Shown here: positions 1 to 7,312 of the stretch, one piece after another
Layout of the letters: each line of letters begins with the position of its first letter
How positions within the stretch are numbered: position 1 is the stretch's first letter
Assembly (NCBI RefSeq): GCF_003319175.1
Contig: NZ_QOHK01000008.1
Span: forward strand, 1 to 64,000
Length of the DNA: 64,000 nt
Origin: Blastococcus sp. TF02-8
GTDB lineage: Bacteria > Actinomycetota > Actinomycetes > Mycobacteriales > Geodermatophilaceae
Direction: 5' to 3'
Program-made: the position numbers and the translations under genes
The notes under the pieces: model-generated
What the model was told of the DNA's origin: nothing
Seen by the model: only the letters and a program-made list of their open reading frames with translations
Database searches by the model: none

Positions 1-1
1 C

Positions 2-97
2 ACCACGGCCCTGGACAGCTGGCTGAGCCACTACAACACTGCCCGCAGCCACTCCGCCCTCGGAGGCCACCCACCGGTCAGCCGCCTCGCCGTGTGA
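2..97 (+). CDS. IS481-type transposase, C-terminal fragment (cut by window edge)
   Basis: Only the last 31 codons are present; the gene begins before the window. The frame reads through WLSHYNTARSHSALGGHPP and ends VSRLAV-stop, which is the typical end of the DDE integrase-type transposases of the IS481 family (a W-x3-YN-x2-R-H-SALG-x2-P pattern just after the catalytic Glu). The catalytic residues lie outside the window, so activity cannot be judged. The stop codon is followed at once by a likely terminal inverted repeat, so this is the right-hand end of an insertion sequence. Confidence 0.8.
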   Translation, partial: TTALDSWLSHYNTARSHSALGGHPPVSRLAV

Positions 98-118
98 ACA
101 ACGTGTCCGGTCGCGACA
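96..118 (+). mobile_element. Probable right terminal inverted repeat of the IS481-type element
   Basis: Read on the minus strand the segment starts TGTCGCGACCGGACACG, and IS481-family ends commonly begin with TGT. It lies directly after the transposase stop. The left end and any target-site duplication are outside the window, so the exact boundary is inferred. Confidence 0.45.
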
Positions 119-119
119 T

Positions 120-953
120 CTAGCCGCAGGAGTGGTCGAGGTCGAGGTCGTCCGGCACGTACTGGGTGAGCTCGACCCGGCCGCGCGGCACGAGCGGTTC
201 CTCCTCGCAGAGGTCGACCGCCTCGCCCCGACTCAGCCCGCCGGCCAGCCAGCTCGGCCGTCCGGCGAGCGGGCTGTCGGCGGGCACCTCGCCCACGATC
301 CGGCCGAACTGGCGGCCCGTGGAGTAGATGCCGACCCGGCCGCCCTCCTCGGTGAGGAAGTCGGTCATGCCCTCCAGCGTCGCCCGGTTGCGGGCCTGGG
401 CGTCCGACGAGCCGGACTGCCAGGTGTTCGAGGTCTCGACGTCCAGCCACCAGGTGTAGCGGGCCACGCCGCTGTCCAGCCGGGCCGCGCGGGCCGCGGG
501 GCGGAAGAACGCGTGCGTGCTGGTGCGGGCGCGCTCCCAGCCGTACTGCCACGAGCAGGCCGTCGAGTTGCCACCGTCGCAGGTGCCGTACGGGGTCTCG
601 CCGTCCGACGGCCAGGTGGCCACCAGCCCGCGGAGCTCACCGGGGTTCGCGGTGTTGAGGTAGAGCTGCACGGCCGGCTGCCGGGCGACCGCGCCGGTCG
701 ACCCGGCGGCCCACTCCAGCTGGTCGGTGAGGCACGGGTTGGTGCGGGTGGGCAGGCCCCCGTTCACCCCGACGACGGCGAAGGCGCCGGGGGTCGGGAG
801 GTCGGCGCCGCACTGCGGGTGGGAGACGTCGTAGCCCGCGCTGCCCAGCGGGCCGGCGCTCTCGACCGGAGCTGCGGCAGCGGTCCCGGTGCCGCCGAGC
901 AGCACCGTGACGCTCGCGATCGCGCCGGCGACGCACCGTGATGCCAGTCTCAT
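120..953 (-). CDS. Secreted GH25-like (lysozyme-fold) protein
   Basis: The 277-residue product has a Sec signal peptide (basic start, hydrophobic residues 8-22, Ala-rich cleavage region near 28). The mature part begins GYDVSHPQC and later carries WWLDVETSNTW (about 168-178). The paired DVS (Asp42) and DVE (Asp171, Glu173) strands match the positions of the acidic catalytic residues in GH25 muramidases and the related DUF1906 TIM barrels. Several Cys residues (48, 74, 125, 133 and later) suggest disulphides. It may bind or cut peptidoglycan outside the cell, but that activity is an inference; many actinobacteria carry this family as an uncharacterised secreted protein. Its stop codon lies one base from the end of the insertion sequence, so its normal downstream region has been replaced. 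Confidence 0.6.
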   Translation of the reverse strand: MRLASRCVAGAIASVTVLLGGTGTAAAAPVESAGPLGSAGYDVSHPQCGADLPTPGAFAVVGVNGGLPTRTNPCLTDQLEWAAGSTGAVARQPAVQLYLNTANPGELRGLVATWPSDGETPYGTCDGGNSTACSWQYGWERARTSTHAFFRPAARAARLDSGVARYTWWLDVETSNTWQSGSSDAQARNRATLEGMTDFLTEEGGRVGIYSTGRQFGRIVGEVPADSPLAGRPSWLAGGLSRGEAVDLCEEEPLVPRGRVELTQYVPDDLDLDHSCG

Positions 954-1007
954 CGGCGGCGAAGGTACACGGTCTCCGGGGGTCCCTGCCGGGGGTCGCG
1001 GGGCGGC

Positions 1008-1817
1008 TCAGACCGCCTGGCAGACGGGGCACCAGTAGAGGTTGCGGCCGACCATCACCTGCGTCTGCACCTCGGTGCCGCACACCCGGCAGGGCAGGCC
1101 GGTCCGGCGGTAGACGTAGTGCGCGTCCTCGCGGGTGACCGCACCGCTGCGGCGGGTCCGGTCGGCGGGCCGGGTGGTGACGATGCGGCCCATCCGCACC
1201 CCGGCGCGCATGAGCGTGACCAGGTCCGGCCACATGCGGCCCCACAGCTCGGCGTCGACCTGGCGGCCGGGGCGGAACGGCGAGACGTCGTGCCGGAACA
1301 GCAGCTCGGCCCGGTAGACGTTGCCGACACCGGCGAGCACCGACTGGTCCATGAGCAGCGCCCCGACCGCCGTGCGGCTGCCGGCGATGCGGCGATGGGC
1401 GACCGCGCCGTCGGCCCGAGGGCGCAGCGGGTCGGGCCCGAGGCGGTCGAGGATCCGCTCGACCTCGGGGGTCGTGAGCACCTCGCAGGCGGTCGGGCCG
1501 CGCAGGTCGGTCCACACCCCCGCGCCGTCGGGCCCGTCGGCCTCCCACCGCATGCGCAGGGCACCCCTCGCCGGCGGCGGCGTGCCGCTGCCGGTCGTGT
1601 ACGTGCCGTAGAGCCCCAGGTGCACGTGCAGGTGGTCGCCGCCGAAGCGGGCGAACAGGTGCTTGCCGTAGGAGAAGACCTCGTCGACCACGCGCCCGTC
1701 GAGCAGCGCGGCCCCGGCGTCGAACCGGCCCTGGGGGCTGGTGACGTGCACGGGTCGGCCGGCGAACAGCTGGGTCTGGTCCCGCGCCAGGCGGTACAGG
1801 GTGTGGCCCTCGGGCAT
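1008..1817 (-). CDS. nei: Fpg/Nei family DNA glycosylase/AP lyase (endonuclease VIII type)
   Basis: The start MPEGHTLYRLA gives the mature N-terminal Pro and the following Glu that form the Schiff base and act as catalytic acid in Fpg/Nei enzymes. The C-terminus has the zincless-or-zinc-finger module in its zinc form: Cys243, Cys246, Cys263 and Cys266 with GRNLYWCPVCQ, including the DNA-binding Arg258. The length of 269 residues is normal. PEGHT rather than PELPE places it with the actinobacterial Nei proteins, which remove oxidised pyrimidines in base-excision repair. It stands alone on the minus strand, 35 bp from a GNAT gene on the same strand. Confidence 0.9.
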   Translation of the reverse strand: MPEGHTLYRLARDQTQLFAGRPVHVTSPQGRFDAGAALLDGRVVDEVFSYGKHLFARFGGDHLHVHLGLYGTYTTGSGTPPPARGALRMRWEADGPDGAGVWTDLRGPTACEVLTTPEVERILDRLGPDPLRPRADGAVAHRRIAGSRTAVGALLMDQSVLAGVGNVYRAELLFRHDVSPFRPGRQVDAELWGRMWPDLVTLMRAGVRMGRIVTTRPADRTRRSGAVTREDAHYVYRRTGLPCRVCGTEVQTQVMVGRNLYWCPVCQAV

Positions 1818-1852
1818 CCGCGCAGCCTAGGTGGCCGTCGGCGGAGGCCCGC

Positions 1853-2173
1853 TCAGCGGTCGGCGGTCTCCAGGCCGAAGTGCGGCCGGTCGTCCGCGGC
1901 CACGAGGTCGACCTCTTCGGGATGCTGCTGGATGTAGTGGCGGATGAAGGAGCAGTAGGGGAGCACGGTGAGCCCGCGCTCGCGTGCCGCGGAGAGGACG
2001 CCGGCGACCAGCGCCGTCCCGATGCCCCGGCCGCCCATGCTCGGGTCGACCTCCGTGTGCGGGAGGGCCATGGAGCTGCCCTCGACGTGATAGCTGGCCA
2101 GTCCGACCACGCGCTCGCCGACCCGGACCTCGAAACGTCCCTTCTCGGGGACGTCCACCACCGTGGTGTCCAT
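1853..2173 (-). CDS. Small GNAT-type N-acetyltransferase (YjdJ-like)
   Basis: The 106-residue protein is a minimal GNAT fold. The motif HTEVDPSMGGRGIGTALV is the acetyl-CoA binding segment (R/Q-x2-G-x-G/A, here GGRGIG), followed by a helix and the PYCSFIRHYIQQHPE end that is typical of the COG2388/YjdJ subgroup, where Pro-Tyr-Cys is conserved. These proteins are about 90-110 residues long and their substrate is unknown. The ATG start is followed directly by the domain. It probably forms a unit with the nei gene downstream (35 bp gap). Confidence 0.85.
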   Translation of the reverse strand: MDTTVVDVPEKGRFEVRVGERVVGLASYHVEGSSMALPHTEVDPSMGGRGIGTALVAGVLSAARERGLTVLPYCSFIRHYIQQHPEEVDLVAADDRPHFGLETADR

Positions 2174-2359
2174 CGATCCTCGTCCACCCTTCCGTCGTCT
2201 CCGGCGGCGTTGCCGGAGCAGGACGTACGCCCGGAAACGGTAACCCCTGGCGCCGCGTCCCTGTCCTCACACATCCGACGCACCGGGTGCGCCGGAGGTT
2301 CCGCCGCGGCGACCGATAGCCTTCCCCGGAAGGTCCGGCGCGGGGGTTGCCACGCCGAG

Positions 2360-2432
2360 GCCCCCGTAGCTCAGGGGATAGAGCATCGGTTTCCTAAACC
2401 GTGTGTCGCAGGTTCGAATCCTGCCGGGGGCA
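2360..2432 (+). tRNA. tRNA-Arg (anticodon CCT)
   Basis: A 73-nt cloverleaf: acceptor GCCCCCG pairs with CGGGGGC, D-arm GCTC...GAGC, anticodon loop TTCCTAA with CCT at 2393-2395, T-arm GCAGG-TTCGAAT-CCTGC, and an encoded CCA at 2433-2435. It reads AGG codons, which are rare in such a genome. The first anticodon-stem pair appears mismatched (T-T). Confidence 0.95.
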
Positions 2433-2504
2433 CCACCAGCTGCTCACGACCCACGCAGGCCGTGCTCGAGACAGCGCCCGACCGGGGCCTGGGAAGCTCA
2501 CCCG

Positions 2505-3482
2505 ATGACCCTCGGCGAGGACTGGCTGGGGCCGACCATCCGCGAGGTCGCGTCGCCGCTGACCCAGCGGATGCTGCGTCCGCTCGATCGGCGCTGCCAC
2601 ACCGTGCAGTTCAGTACGCAGCTGACGGACGCCGACCACCGTGCACTCGCGGCATGGCTGTCCGCCTACCCGTCGGTGACGCTCCGGGCGTACGGGGCCG
2701 TGCCCGATCTGGAGTTCCTCCGCTTCTACCCGGACGTGCAACGGTTCTCGGCCGACGGGCTGTACGACCACCTCGAGTCGTTCGAGGGCCTCGGTCACCT
2801 CCGCCCTGACCTGCACACCCTGGTCCTCGGGTCGACGCGCCGGCGGCTGTCCTTGCAACCCCTGGCGCGGTTCACCGGTCTGCGGAGGCTGTACCTGGAG
2901 AAGCAGACGAGGGACCTCGATGTCCTGGCGGGGCTGATGTCGCTGACCAGCCTGACCCTGCGCTCGATCACGCTGCCGGACCTCTCACTGCTCCTTCCGC
3001 TCACCGGTCTCCGGGCTCTCGACCTCAAGCTCGGCGGCACCCGCGACCTGTCGCTGCTGCCGCAGGTCGGGAAGCTGGAGTACCTGGAGCTCTGGATGGT
3101 CCGAGGGCTGGACGACCTCACGCCGGTGGCCGGGACGACCACGTTGCGGCACCTGTTCCTGCAGGCCCTGTCGCGGGTCACCGAGCTGCCTGACCTGTCC
3201 CGCCTCGCACAGCTGGAGGTCGTGCACCTCGAGACGATGACGGGCATCACCGATCTGACGCCCCTGCTGACCGCCCCCTCGCTCCGCGAGGTGTCGCTGG
3301 TCGACATGGGACACCTGCAGCCGGCCGACGTCGGTGTGCTGGCGCGTCACCCTCGACTGCGGTTCCTGACCGCCGGGTTGAACAGCGAGAAGAAGAACCG
3401 GGCCGTTCGCGAGCTGGTCGGACTGCCCGGGAACGAGAACCCGACCCGACCGGCCTTCCTCGACGGCGACGGCGACGGCTGA
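2505..3482 (+). CDS. Leucine-rich-repeat protein of unknown function
   Basis: The 325-residue protein starts at ATG 2505; an upstream in-frame start would lie inside tRNA-Arg. From about residue 110 it has irregular 20-24-residue leucine-rich repeats (LRRLYLEKQTRDL, LTSLTLRSITL, LRALDLKLGGTRDL, LEYLELWMVRGLDDL, LRHLFLQALS, LEVVHLETMTG, LREVSLVD). They alternate Lxx-LxL strands with short turns and have the internalin or SDS22-like spacing. I see no signal peptide and no membrane segment, so it is probably cytoplasmic and binds a protein partner. The first 100 residues are not recognised. Its third codon positions look less strongly GC than those of its neighbours, and it starts only 70 bp after a tRNA gene, so lateral gain is possible. 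Confidence 0.75.
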   Translation: MTLGEDWLGPTIREVASPLTQRMLRPLDRRCHTVQFSTQLTDADHRALAAWLSAYPSVTLRAYGAVPDLEFLRFYPDVQRFSADGLYDHLESFEGLGHLRPDLHTLVLGSTRRRLSLQPLARFTGLRRLYLEKQTRDLDVLAGLMSLTSLTLRSITLPDLSLLLPLTGLRALDLKLGGTRDLSLLPQVGKLEYLELWMVRGLDDLTPVAGTTTLRHLFLQALSRVTELPDLSRLAQLEVVHLETMTGITDLTPLLTAPSLREVSLVDMGHLQPADVGVLARHPRLRFLTAGLNSEKKNRAVRELVGLPGNENPTRPAFLDGDGDG

Positions 3483-3555
3483 CCTCGCGGTATGCCGGAG
3501 GCTCCACGCCCCTGACCAGGCATGACCGGTCCCGCTCTCGGGTAGCAGCGGCGCC

Positions 3556-3726
3556 ATGACGAACGAGAACAAGATCGCGAACAAGATCGACGAGCTCGCC
3601 GGCAAGGGCAAGGAGCTGGCCGGCAAGGCCACCGACAACCCCGATCTGGAAGCCGAGGGCAAGGGCGACCAGGCGGTCAGCAACCTCAAGCAGGCCGGCG
3701 AGAAGATCAAGGACGTCTTCAAGTAG
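3556..3726 (+). CDS. CsbD-family stress protein
   Basis: This 56-residue ORF begins MTNENKIANKIDELAGKGKE and contains the CsbD pattern: repeated K-x-E-x-x-G-K-x3-G segments, a GKATDNPDLEAEGK linker and a C-terminal K-Q-A-GEKIKDVFK helix. CsbD-like proteins are short, very hydrophilic helical proteins induced by general stress (sigma-B in Bacillus); their molecular role is unknown. The upstream segment contains GGGTAG at 3540-3545, which resembles the -10 element of sigma-B/sigma-H type promoters in actinobacteria, but I see no clear -35. Confidence 0.9.
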   Translation: MTNENKIANKIDELAGKGKELAGKATDNPDLEAEGKGDQAVSNLKQAGEKIKDVFK

Positions 3727-3829
3727 GTCGCCACGCAGCGCCTCGTACTGCTCGCACTCCGGATTGGCACGGACCGCGTCGCCGCCCTAGGTTGACGCGC
3801 ACCCAACCCGTTCCCGAGAGGACGATGCG

Positions 3830-4708
3830 ATGCGCAAGCGCCTGCACGCGGTGCTCATCGGACTGGTCGCGCTGCTGGGCGTGGGGCTCGTCGCCCCCGC
3901 CCCGGCCGGTGCGATCACCGGTGGCACGGTCGACACGGCCAACAAGTACTCCAACGTCGGCATCATCGCGTTCTACGACGCGACCGGCCGGTACCGCTGC
4001 ACGGCCACGCTCGTCACTCCGACGGTGCTGCTCACCGCCGCGCACTGCACCCAGGGCACGCTCGGCAAGACGATCGTGAACTTCAACCCGTTCATCGACG
4101 ACGCCCCGCCGTCCTCGCTGCCCCGCGCGGCCGACGACACCGGCGACGGTCTGTCGAAGACCGGCTACGGGACGATGACCGGCCCCTGGTACTCGGGGAC
4201 GGCGTACACGCACCCGCAGTACTCCGACTTCACCGACATGAAGAACTGGAACGACGTCGGCGTGGTCGTCCTCGACAAGGCCGTCGCCGGGATCACGCCG
4301 GCCAGGCTCGCGCCGCGCAACCGGCTCGACACCTACGCCCAGCCCGCCCTGAACAAGACGCTGTTCACCGTCGTCGGCTACGGCACCGAGGTGCGGCAGG
4401 CGACCGAGGGCCCGCAGAAGCCGACGCCGCAGAGCTACCCGATCGTCCGCCGGTACACCGACGTCGTCGGGCAGAAGCTCACCCCGCAGATCCTGCAGGT
4501 GAACGGCAACGAGCACGACCCTCGTGGTGGCGGTGGCAGCTGCTTCGGTGACTCCGGCGGCCCGACGTTCGACCGCGCGGGGTACCTCGTCACCGTGACC
4601 AGCTACGGCTACACGTCGAACTGCCGCTACATCGACGGTCTGCAGCGGGTCGACATCAAGGTCGCCCAGGACTGGCTGGCGACGTTCGGCGTCAAGCCGG
4701 CCGCCTGA
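3830..4708 (+). CDS. Secreted trypsin-like (S1) serine protease
   Basis: The protein has 292 residues. A signal peptide (MRKR then a hydrophobic core to about residue 27, APAGA cleavage) is followed by the mature N-terminus ITGGTVDT. The S1 triad is present: His72 in TAAHC, Asp142 in WNDVGVVVLD and Ser242 in FGDSGGP. A Cys in GGSCFGDSGGP and one in TSNCRYIDG fit the conserved disulphide near the active site. There is no propeptide beyond a few residues, so it may be made nearly active. It is likely a secreted nutrient or wall-remodelling protease; its specificity is not evident. A strong hairpin follows the gene. Confidence 0.9.
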   Translation: MRKRLHAVLIGLVALLGVGLVAPAPAGAITGGTVDTANKYSNVGIIAFYDATGRYRCTATLVTPTVLLTAAHCTQGTLGKTIVNFNPFIDDAPPSSLPRAADDTGDGLSKTGYGTMTGPWYSGTAYTHPQYSDFTDMKNWNDVGVVVLDKAVAGITPARLAPRNRLDTYAQPALNKTLFTVVGYGTEVRQATEGPQKPTPQSYPIVRRYTDVVGQKLTPQILQVNGNEHDPRGGGGSCFGDSGGPTFDRAGYLVTVTSYGYTSNCRYIDGLQRVDIKVAQDWLATFGVKPAA

Positions 4709-4720
4709 CCGGAGCGAACG

Positions 4721-4760
4721 CCCGCGGGCCCCGTTCCCCTCTGGGAGCGGGGCCCGTGGG
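4721..4760. terminator. Bidirectional terminator hairpin
   Basis: An 18-bp stem with two mismatches (4721-4738 against 4743-4760) and a CTCT loop lies between two convergent genes. There is no T tract, as is common in high-GC actinobacteria. Confidence 0.75.
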
Positions 4761-4763
4761 TGT

Positions 4764-5213
4764 TCAGCGGCCCAGGCGCTCCCGGTAGCGGGCGGCGCGC
4801 TTGGCCGCGGCGGCCCGACGGCGTTCGCTGTCCCGCTCGTCGCGGCGCCGGGAGTGCTCGTCGCGGACGGCGGTGGCGGTGCCGGGCGGGTAGCCGGCCT
4901 TCATCACGCGCGTCTCGGTGGTCTCCGGCATGTAGGCCAGGGAGTAGATGAGGCCGAGGAAGATCCCGCCGCCGACCACGGCTGCGCGCAACCCGAACGG
5001 CGCCGGCAGGAAGACGAGGACCAGGGCGATGGGCACCGCCATCTGGACCAGCATCCGGGCCACGTGCCGCAGGCCCCAGGTGCGGGTCGTCGTGTCGTGC
5101 AGCACCCACCCGCGGTGCCGCCGCGGGAGACGCCCGCCGAGGGCGTACCAGAGCCACCGGTGCGGAGCGGGCCGGACGATCGGCTCCGTCGTGCGCTCAG
5201 CGGGCTCGGTCAT
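4764..5213 (-). CDS. Small membrane protein, probably DUF5313 family
   Basis: The 149-residue protein has a soluble N-terminus with HRWLWYALGGRLPRRHRGWV and HDTTTRTWGLRHVARML, two closely spaced membrane segments (about 58-75 and 80-100), a LAYMPETTE motif, then KAGYPPGTA and a highly charged Arg-rich tail. This layout (W-Y-A-x-GGRLP, then R-H-V-A-R, then a two-helix hairpin and AGYPPGTA) resembles actinobacterial DUF5313 proteins, whose function is unknown. I chose ATG 5213; a longer form from 5270 would overlap the hydrolase gene upstream on the same strand. Confidence 0.6.
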   Translation of the reverse strand: MTEPAERTTEPIVRPAPHRWLWYALGGRLPRRHRGWVLHDTTTRTWGLRHVARMLVQMAVPIALVLVFLPAPFGLRAAVVGGGIFLGLIYSLAYMPETTETRVMKAGYPPGTATAVRDEHSRRRDERDSERRRAAAAKRAARYRERLGR

Positions 5214-5248
5214 CGCCACCAGCGTAGGCCCCGCCGAGCCGGCTCCGG

Positions 5249-6058
5249 TCAGTTCCGCCGGGTCTCCCACTCGGCGGCGCGGGCGGCGGTCTGCTCGACG
5301 ATGCGCACGATGGTCTCCGGGCGGTCCGACTGCGGGGCGTGCCCGGCGGCGAGCAGGGGCCGGAACCGCGAGCCGGGGATCCAGGGCAGGTAGCGGACGG
5401 TCTGGCCCGACGCGATCCAGTCGGCGGTGCCCTGCACGAGGGTCACCGGGCAGTCGATGCGGTCCATGCCGCGCGGCACGTCGAGCAGCAGCGCCCAGAG
5501 CAGGATCCGCCAGTAGTCACGGGAGTCGGCGAACCCTTCGCGGGCGCCGATCGCCTCCTCCCGGCTGGTCGACCACGGACGCGCCTTGAGCGGGAACAGC
5601 ATGGCGGCCCGGCCGACGGCCGAGCGGGACAGCGGCTCGATCAGCGGTTGCGCGGTCCGCATGACCACCCGGGCCAGGGCCATGCCGGCGCCCTGGACGA
5701 TCCGCTCCGGCGGGACGTTCAGCCCCGAGGGGGCGATCGCCACCACCGAGCGCGCTCGGCCTCGGCGGGCGAGCTCCAGCCCGAGCCGCGCGCCGAGCGA
5801 GTTGCCGAGCACGTGCACGCGGTCGAGACCTGCCTCGTCGAGAGTGCGCTCGACGGCGTCGGTGATCGCGGCGACGGTGGGCCGCTCGTCGAGCGCGGGG
5901 GAGCGGCCGGTGCCGGGCAGGTCGACGTTCAGGACGTCGAAGCGCTTGGCCAGCCCTGGCAGGACGGCGTCGAAGTCGCGGTGCGAGCTGCCCATGCCGT
6001 GCAGGAGGAGGAGGGGGTCACCCGAGCCGGACCGGGAAGCCCACAGCGGTGCGGTCAT
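5249..6058 (-). CDS. Alpha/beta-hydrolase
   Basis: The 269-residue protein has the oxyanion-hole segment LLLLHGMGSS (16-25), the nucleophile elbow VLGNSLGA with Ser87, and a C-terminal LAAGHAPQSDRPE segment with the likely catalytic His. The Asp lies in the TLVQGTADWI strand region. It belongs to the large esterase/lyase/haloalkane dehalogenase superfamily and its substrate cannot be told from sequence. The gene is followed closely by the small membrane protein gene on the same strand. Confidence 0.85.
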   Translation of the reverse strand: MTAPLWASRSGSGDPLLLLHGMGSSHRDFDAVLPGLAKRFDVLNVDLPGTGRSPALDERPTVAAITDAVERTLDEAGLDRVHVLGNSLGARLGLELARRGRARSVVAIAPSGLNVPPERIVQGAGMALARVVMRTAQPLIEPLSRSAVGRAAMLFPLKARPWSTSREEAIGAREGFADSRDYWRILLWALLLDVPRGMDRIDCPVTLVQGTADWIASGQTVRYLPWIPGSRFRPLLAAGHAPQSDRPETIVRIVEQTAARAAEWETRRN

Positions 6059-6148
6059 CTGCGGGTACTACCCGCTGGGTGCCGTCCGCACCGGGTGAGC
6101 CGGGCCACGCTCGCGGCGCGGAGGGCGTTCGCCGGGGACCATGGTCGC

Positions 6149-7006
6149 GTGACCGCCGCTCCTCCCGCCGTCCCGGGGACGGGCGCCGCGCTCGATGCGC
6201 TGGCCGACCTCGTCTCCGACGGCGACGCGCTGGTGCTCTCCGGGGCCGGGCTCTCCACCGACTCCGGCATCCCGGACTACCGCGGGGCCACCGGCAGCCT
6301 GCGCCGGCACACCCCGATGACCTACCAGACCTTCACCCGTGACCCGCGCGGCCGGCACCGGTACTGGGCCCGCAGCTTCGTGGGCTGGCGGCAGATGCGC
6401 GATGCCCGCCCCAACGAGGGGCACCGCGCGGTCGCGGCGCTGCAGGGCGCCGGGTTGCTCAGCGGGGTGATCACGCAGAACGTCGACGGGCTGCACCAGG
6501 CCGGGGGCGCGCGCGACGTCGTCGAGCTCCACGGCGGGCTGGACCGCACCGTCTGCCTGGGGTGCGGTGGCATCGCGGGGCGGGCCGAGCTCGACGACCG
6601 GCTGCAGGCGGTCAACCCGCACTTCGGCCCGCGGGCCCAGGAGATCAACCCCGACGGCGACGCCGAGCTGCCCGACGAGGTGCTCGACGGCTTCGTGATG
6701 GTCGACTGCCTGGCCTGCGGTGGCGGCCCGCTCAAGCCCGACGTCGTCTTCTTCGGCGAGACCGTGCCGCGTGACCGGGTCGACTCCTGCTTCGCGATGG
6801 TCGAGCAGGCCGGCAGCCTCGTCGTCCTCGGCTCCTCCCTGACCGTCATGAGCGGGTACCGGTTCGTGCTTCGTGCGGCGAAGCTCGGCATCCCCGTCGC
6901 GATCGTCACGGTCGGCCCCACCCGGGGCGACGCCAAGGCCGACGTCCGGGTCGACGCTCCCCTGGGCGTGGTGCTGCCCGAGCTCGCCGCCCGCCTCGCG
7001 CGGTGA
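6149..7006 (+). CDS. cobB: Sirtuin, NAD-dependent protein deacylase
   Basis: This 285-residue Sir2 enzyme starts at GTG 6149; an upstream ATG at 6141 is out of frame. The Rossmann NAD site is GAGLSTDSGIPDYRG (32-46). QNVDGLH (110-116) is followed by the catalytic His128 in VELHGG. The zinc ribbon is Cys136/Cys139 and Cys187/Cys190. The enzyme removes acyl groups from lysines using NAD. RRHTPMTYQTF after the NAD motif suggests the class II (SIRT4-like) branch. It is the first gene of a tight three-gene unit: its stop overlaps the next ATG (TGATG), and the third gene follows 16 bp after the second. Confidence 0.92.
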   Translation: MTAAPPAVPGTGAALDALADLVSDGDALVLSGAGLSTDSGIPDYRGATGSLRRHTPMTYQTFTRDPRGRHRYWARSFVGWRQMRDARPNEGHRAVAALQGAGLLSGVITQNVDGLHQAGGARDVVELHGGLDRTVCLGCGGIAGRAELDDRLQAVNPHFGPRAQEINPDGDAELPDEVLDGFVMVDCLACGGGPLKPDVVFFGETVPRDRVDSCFAMVEQAGSLVVLGSSLTVMSGYRFVLRAAKLGIPVAIVTVGPTRGDAKADVRVDAPLGVVLPELAARLAR

Positions 7007-7296
7007 TGCCCGAGCGCACGCCCGACGGCCGGTACGTCGTCGTCGACGGCCGGCGCTGGCGCACCGCCGACCCGTCGCTGCCCGACGACGTCCGCGCCCG
7101 GTTGCTGCACCACCTCGGGGTGGCGCGGTCGGCCGTGCGCACGTCGAAGGGGGACGACGACGCGGTCGCCGCCGCCCGGGCGCGGGTGCAGCTGGCCAAG
7201 ACGGGGCTCGGCGAGCGCGGACCCGCCTGGTGGGACCAGGACGACGACGAACGCCGGGCCCGGTGGGAACTGGCGCTGCGCGAGCTCGACGGCTGA
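7006..7296 (+). CDS. Conserved 96-residue protein of unknown function
   Basis: The protein starts MPERTPDGRYVVVDGRRWRTADP and has no membrane segment or signal. It has a short beta-rich start (GRYVVVDGRRWR) and a helical rest (ARLLHHLGVARSAVRTSK, AAARARVQLAKTGLGERGPAWW) with a very acidic WDQDDDERRARWE end. Short actinobacterial proteins of this form are sometimes labelled as Tol transporter-like, but nothing in the sequence supports transport. ATG 7006 overlaps the sirtuin stop by one base, so translation is probably coupled. The R/W-rich strand and helical pair could bind DNA or RNA; that is only a guess. Confidence 0.75.
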   Translation: MPERTPDGRYVVVDGRRWRTADPSLPDDVRARLLHHLGVARSAVRTSKGDDDAVAAARARVQLAKTGLGERGPAWWDQDDDERRARWELALRELDG

Positions 7297-7312
7297 TCGA
7301 GACTGGTCGGCG

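Noticed and set aside
2403-2504. An in-frame extension of the LRR gene starting in tRNA-Arg
   Set aside because: Its first residues (VRILPGAP type) are the translated T-arm and CCA end of a tRNA, a known false start.
5214-5270. Longer start for the DUF5313-like protein
   Set aside because: The extension overlaps the hydrolase gene and is not similar to the family start; ATG 5213 is followed by the conserved part.
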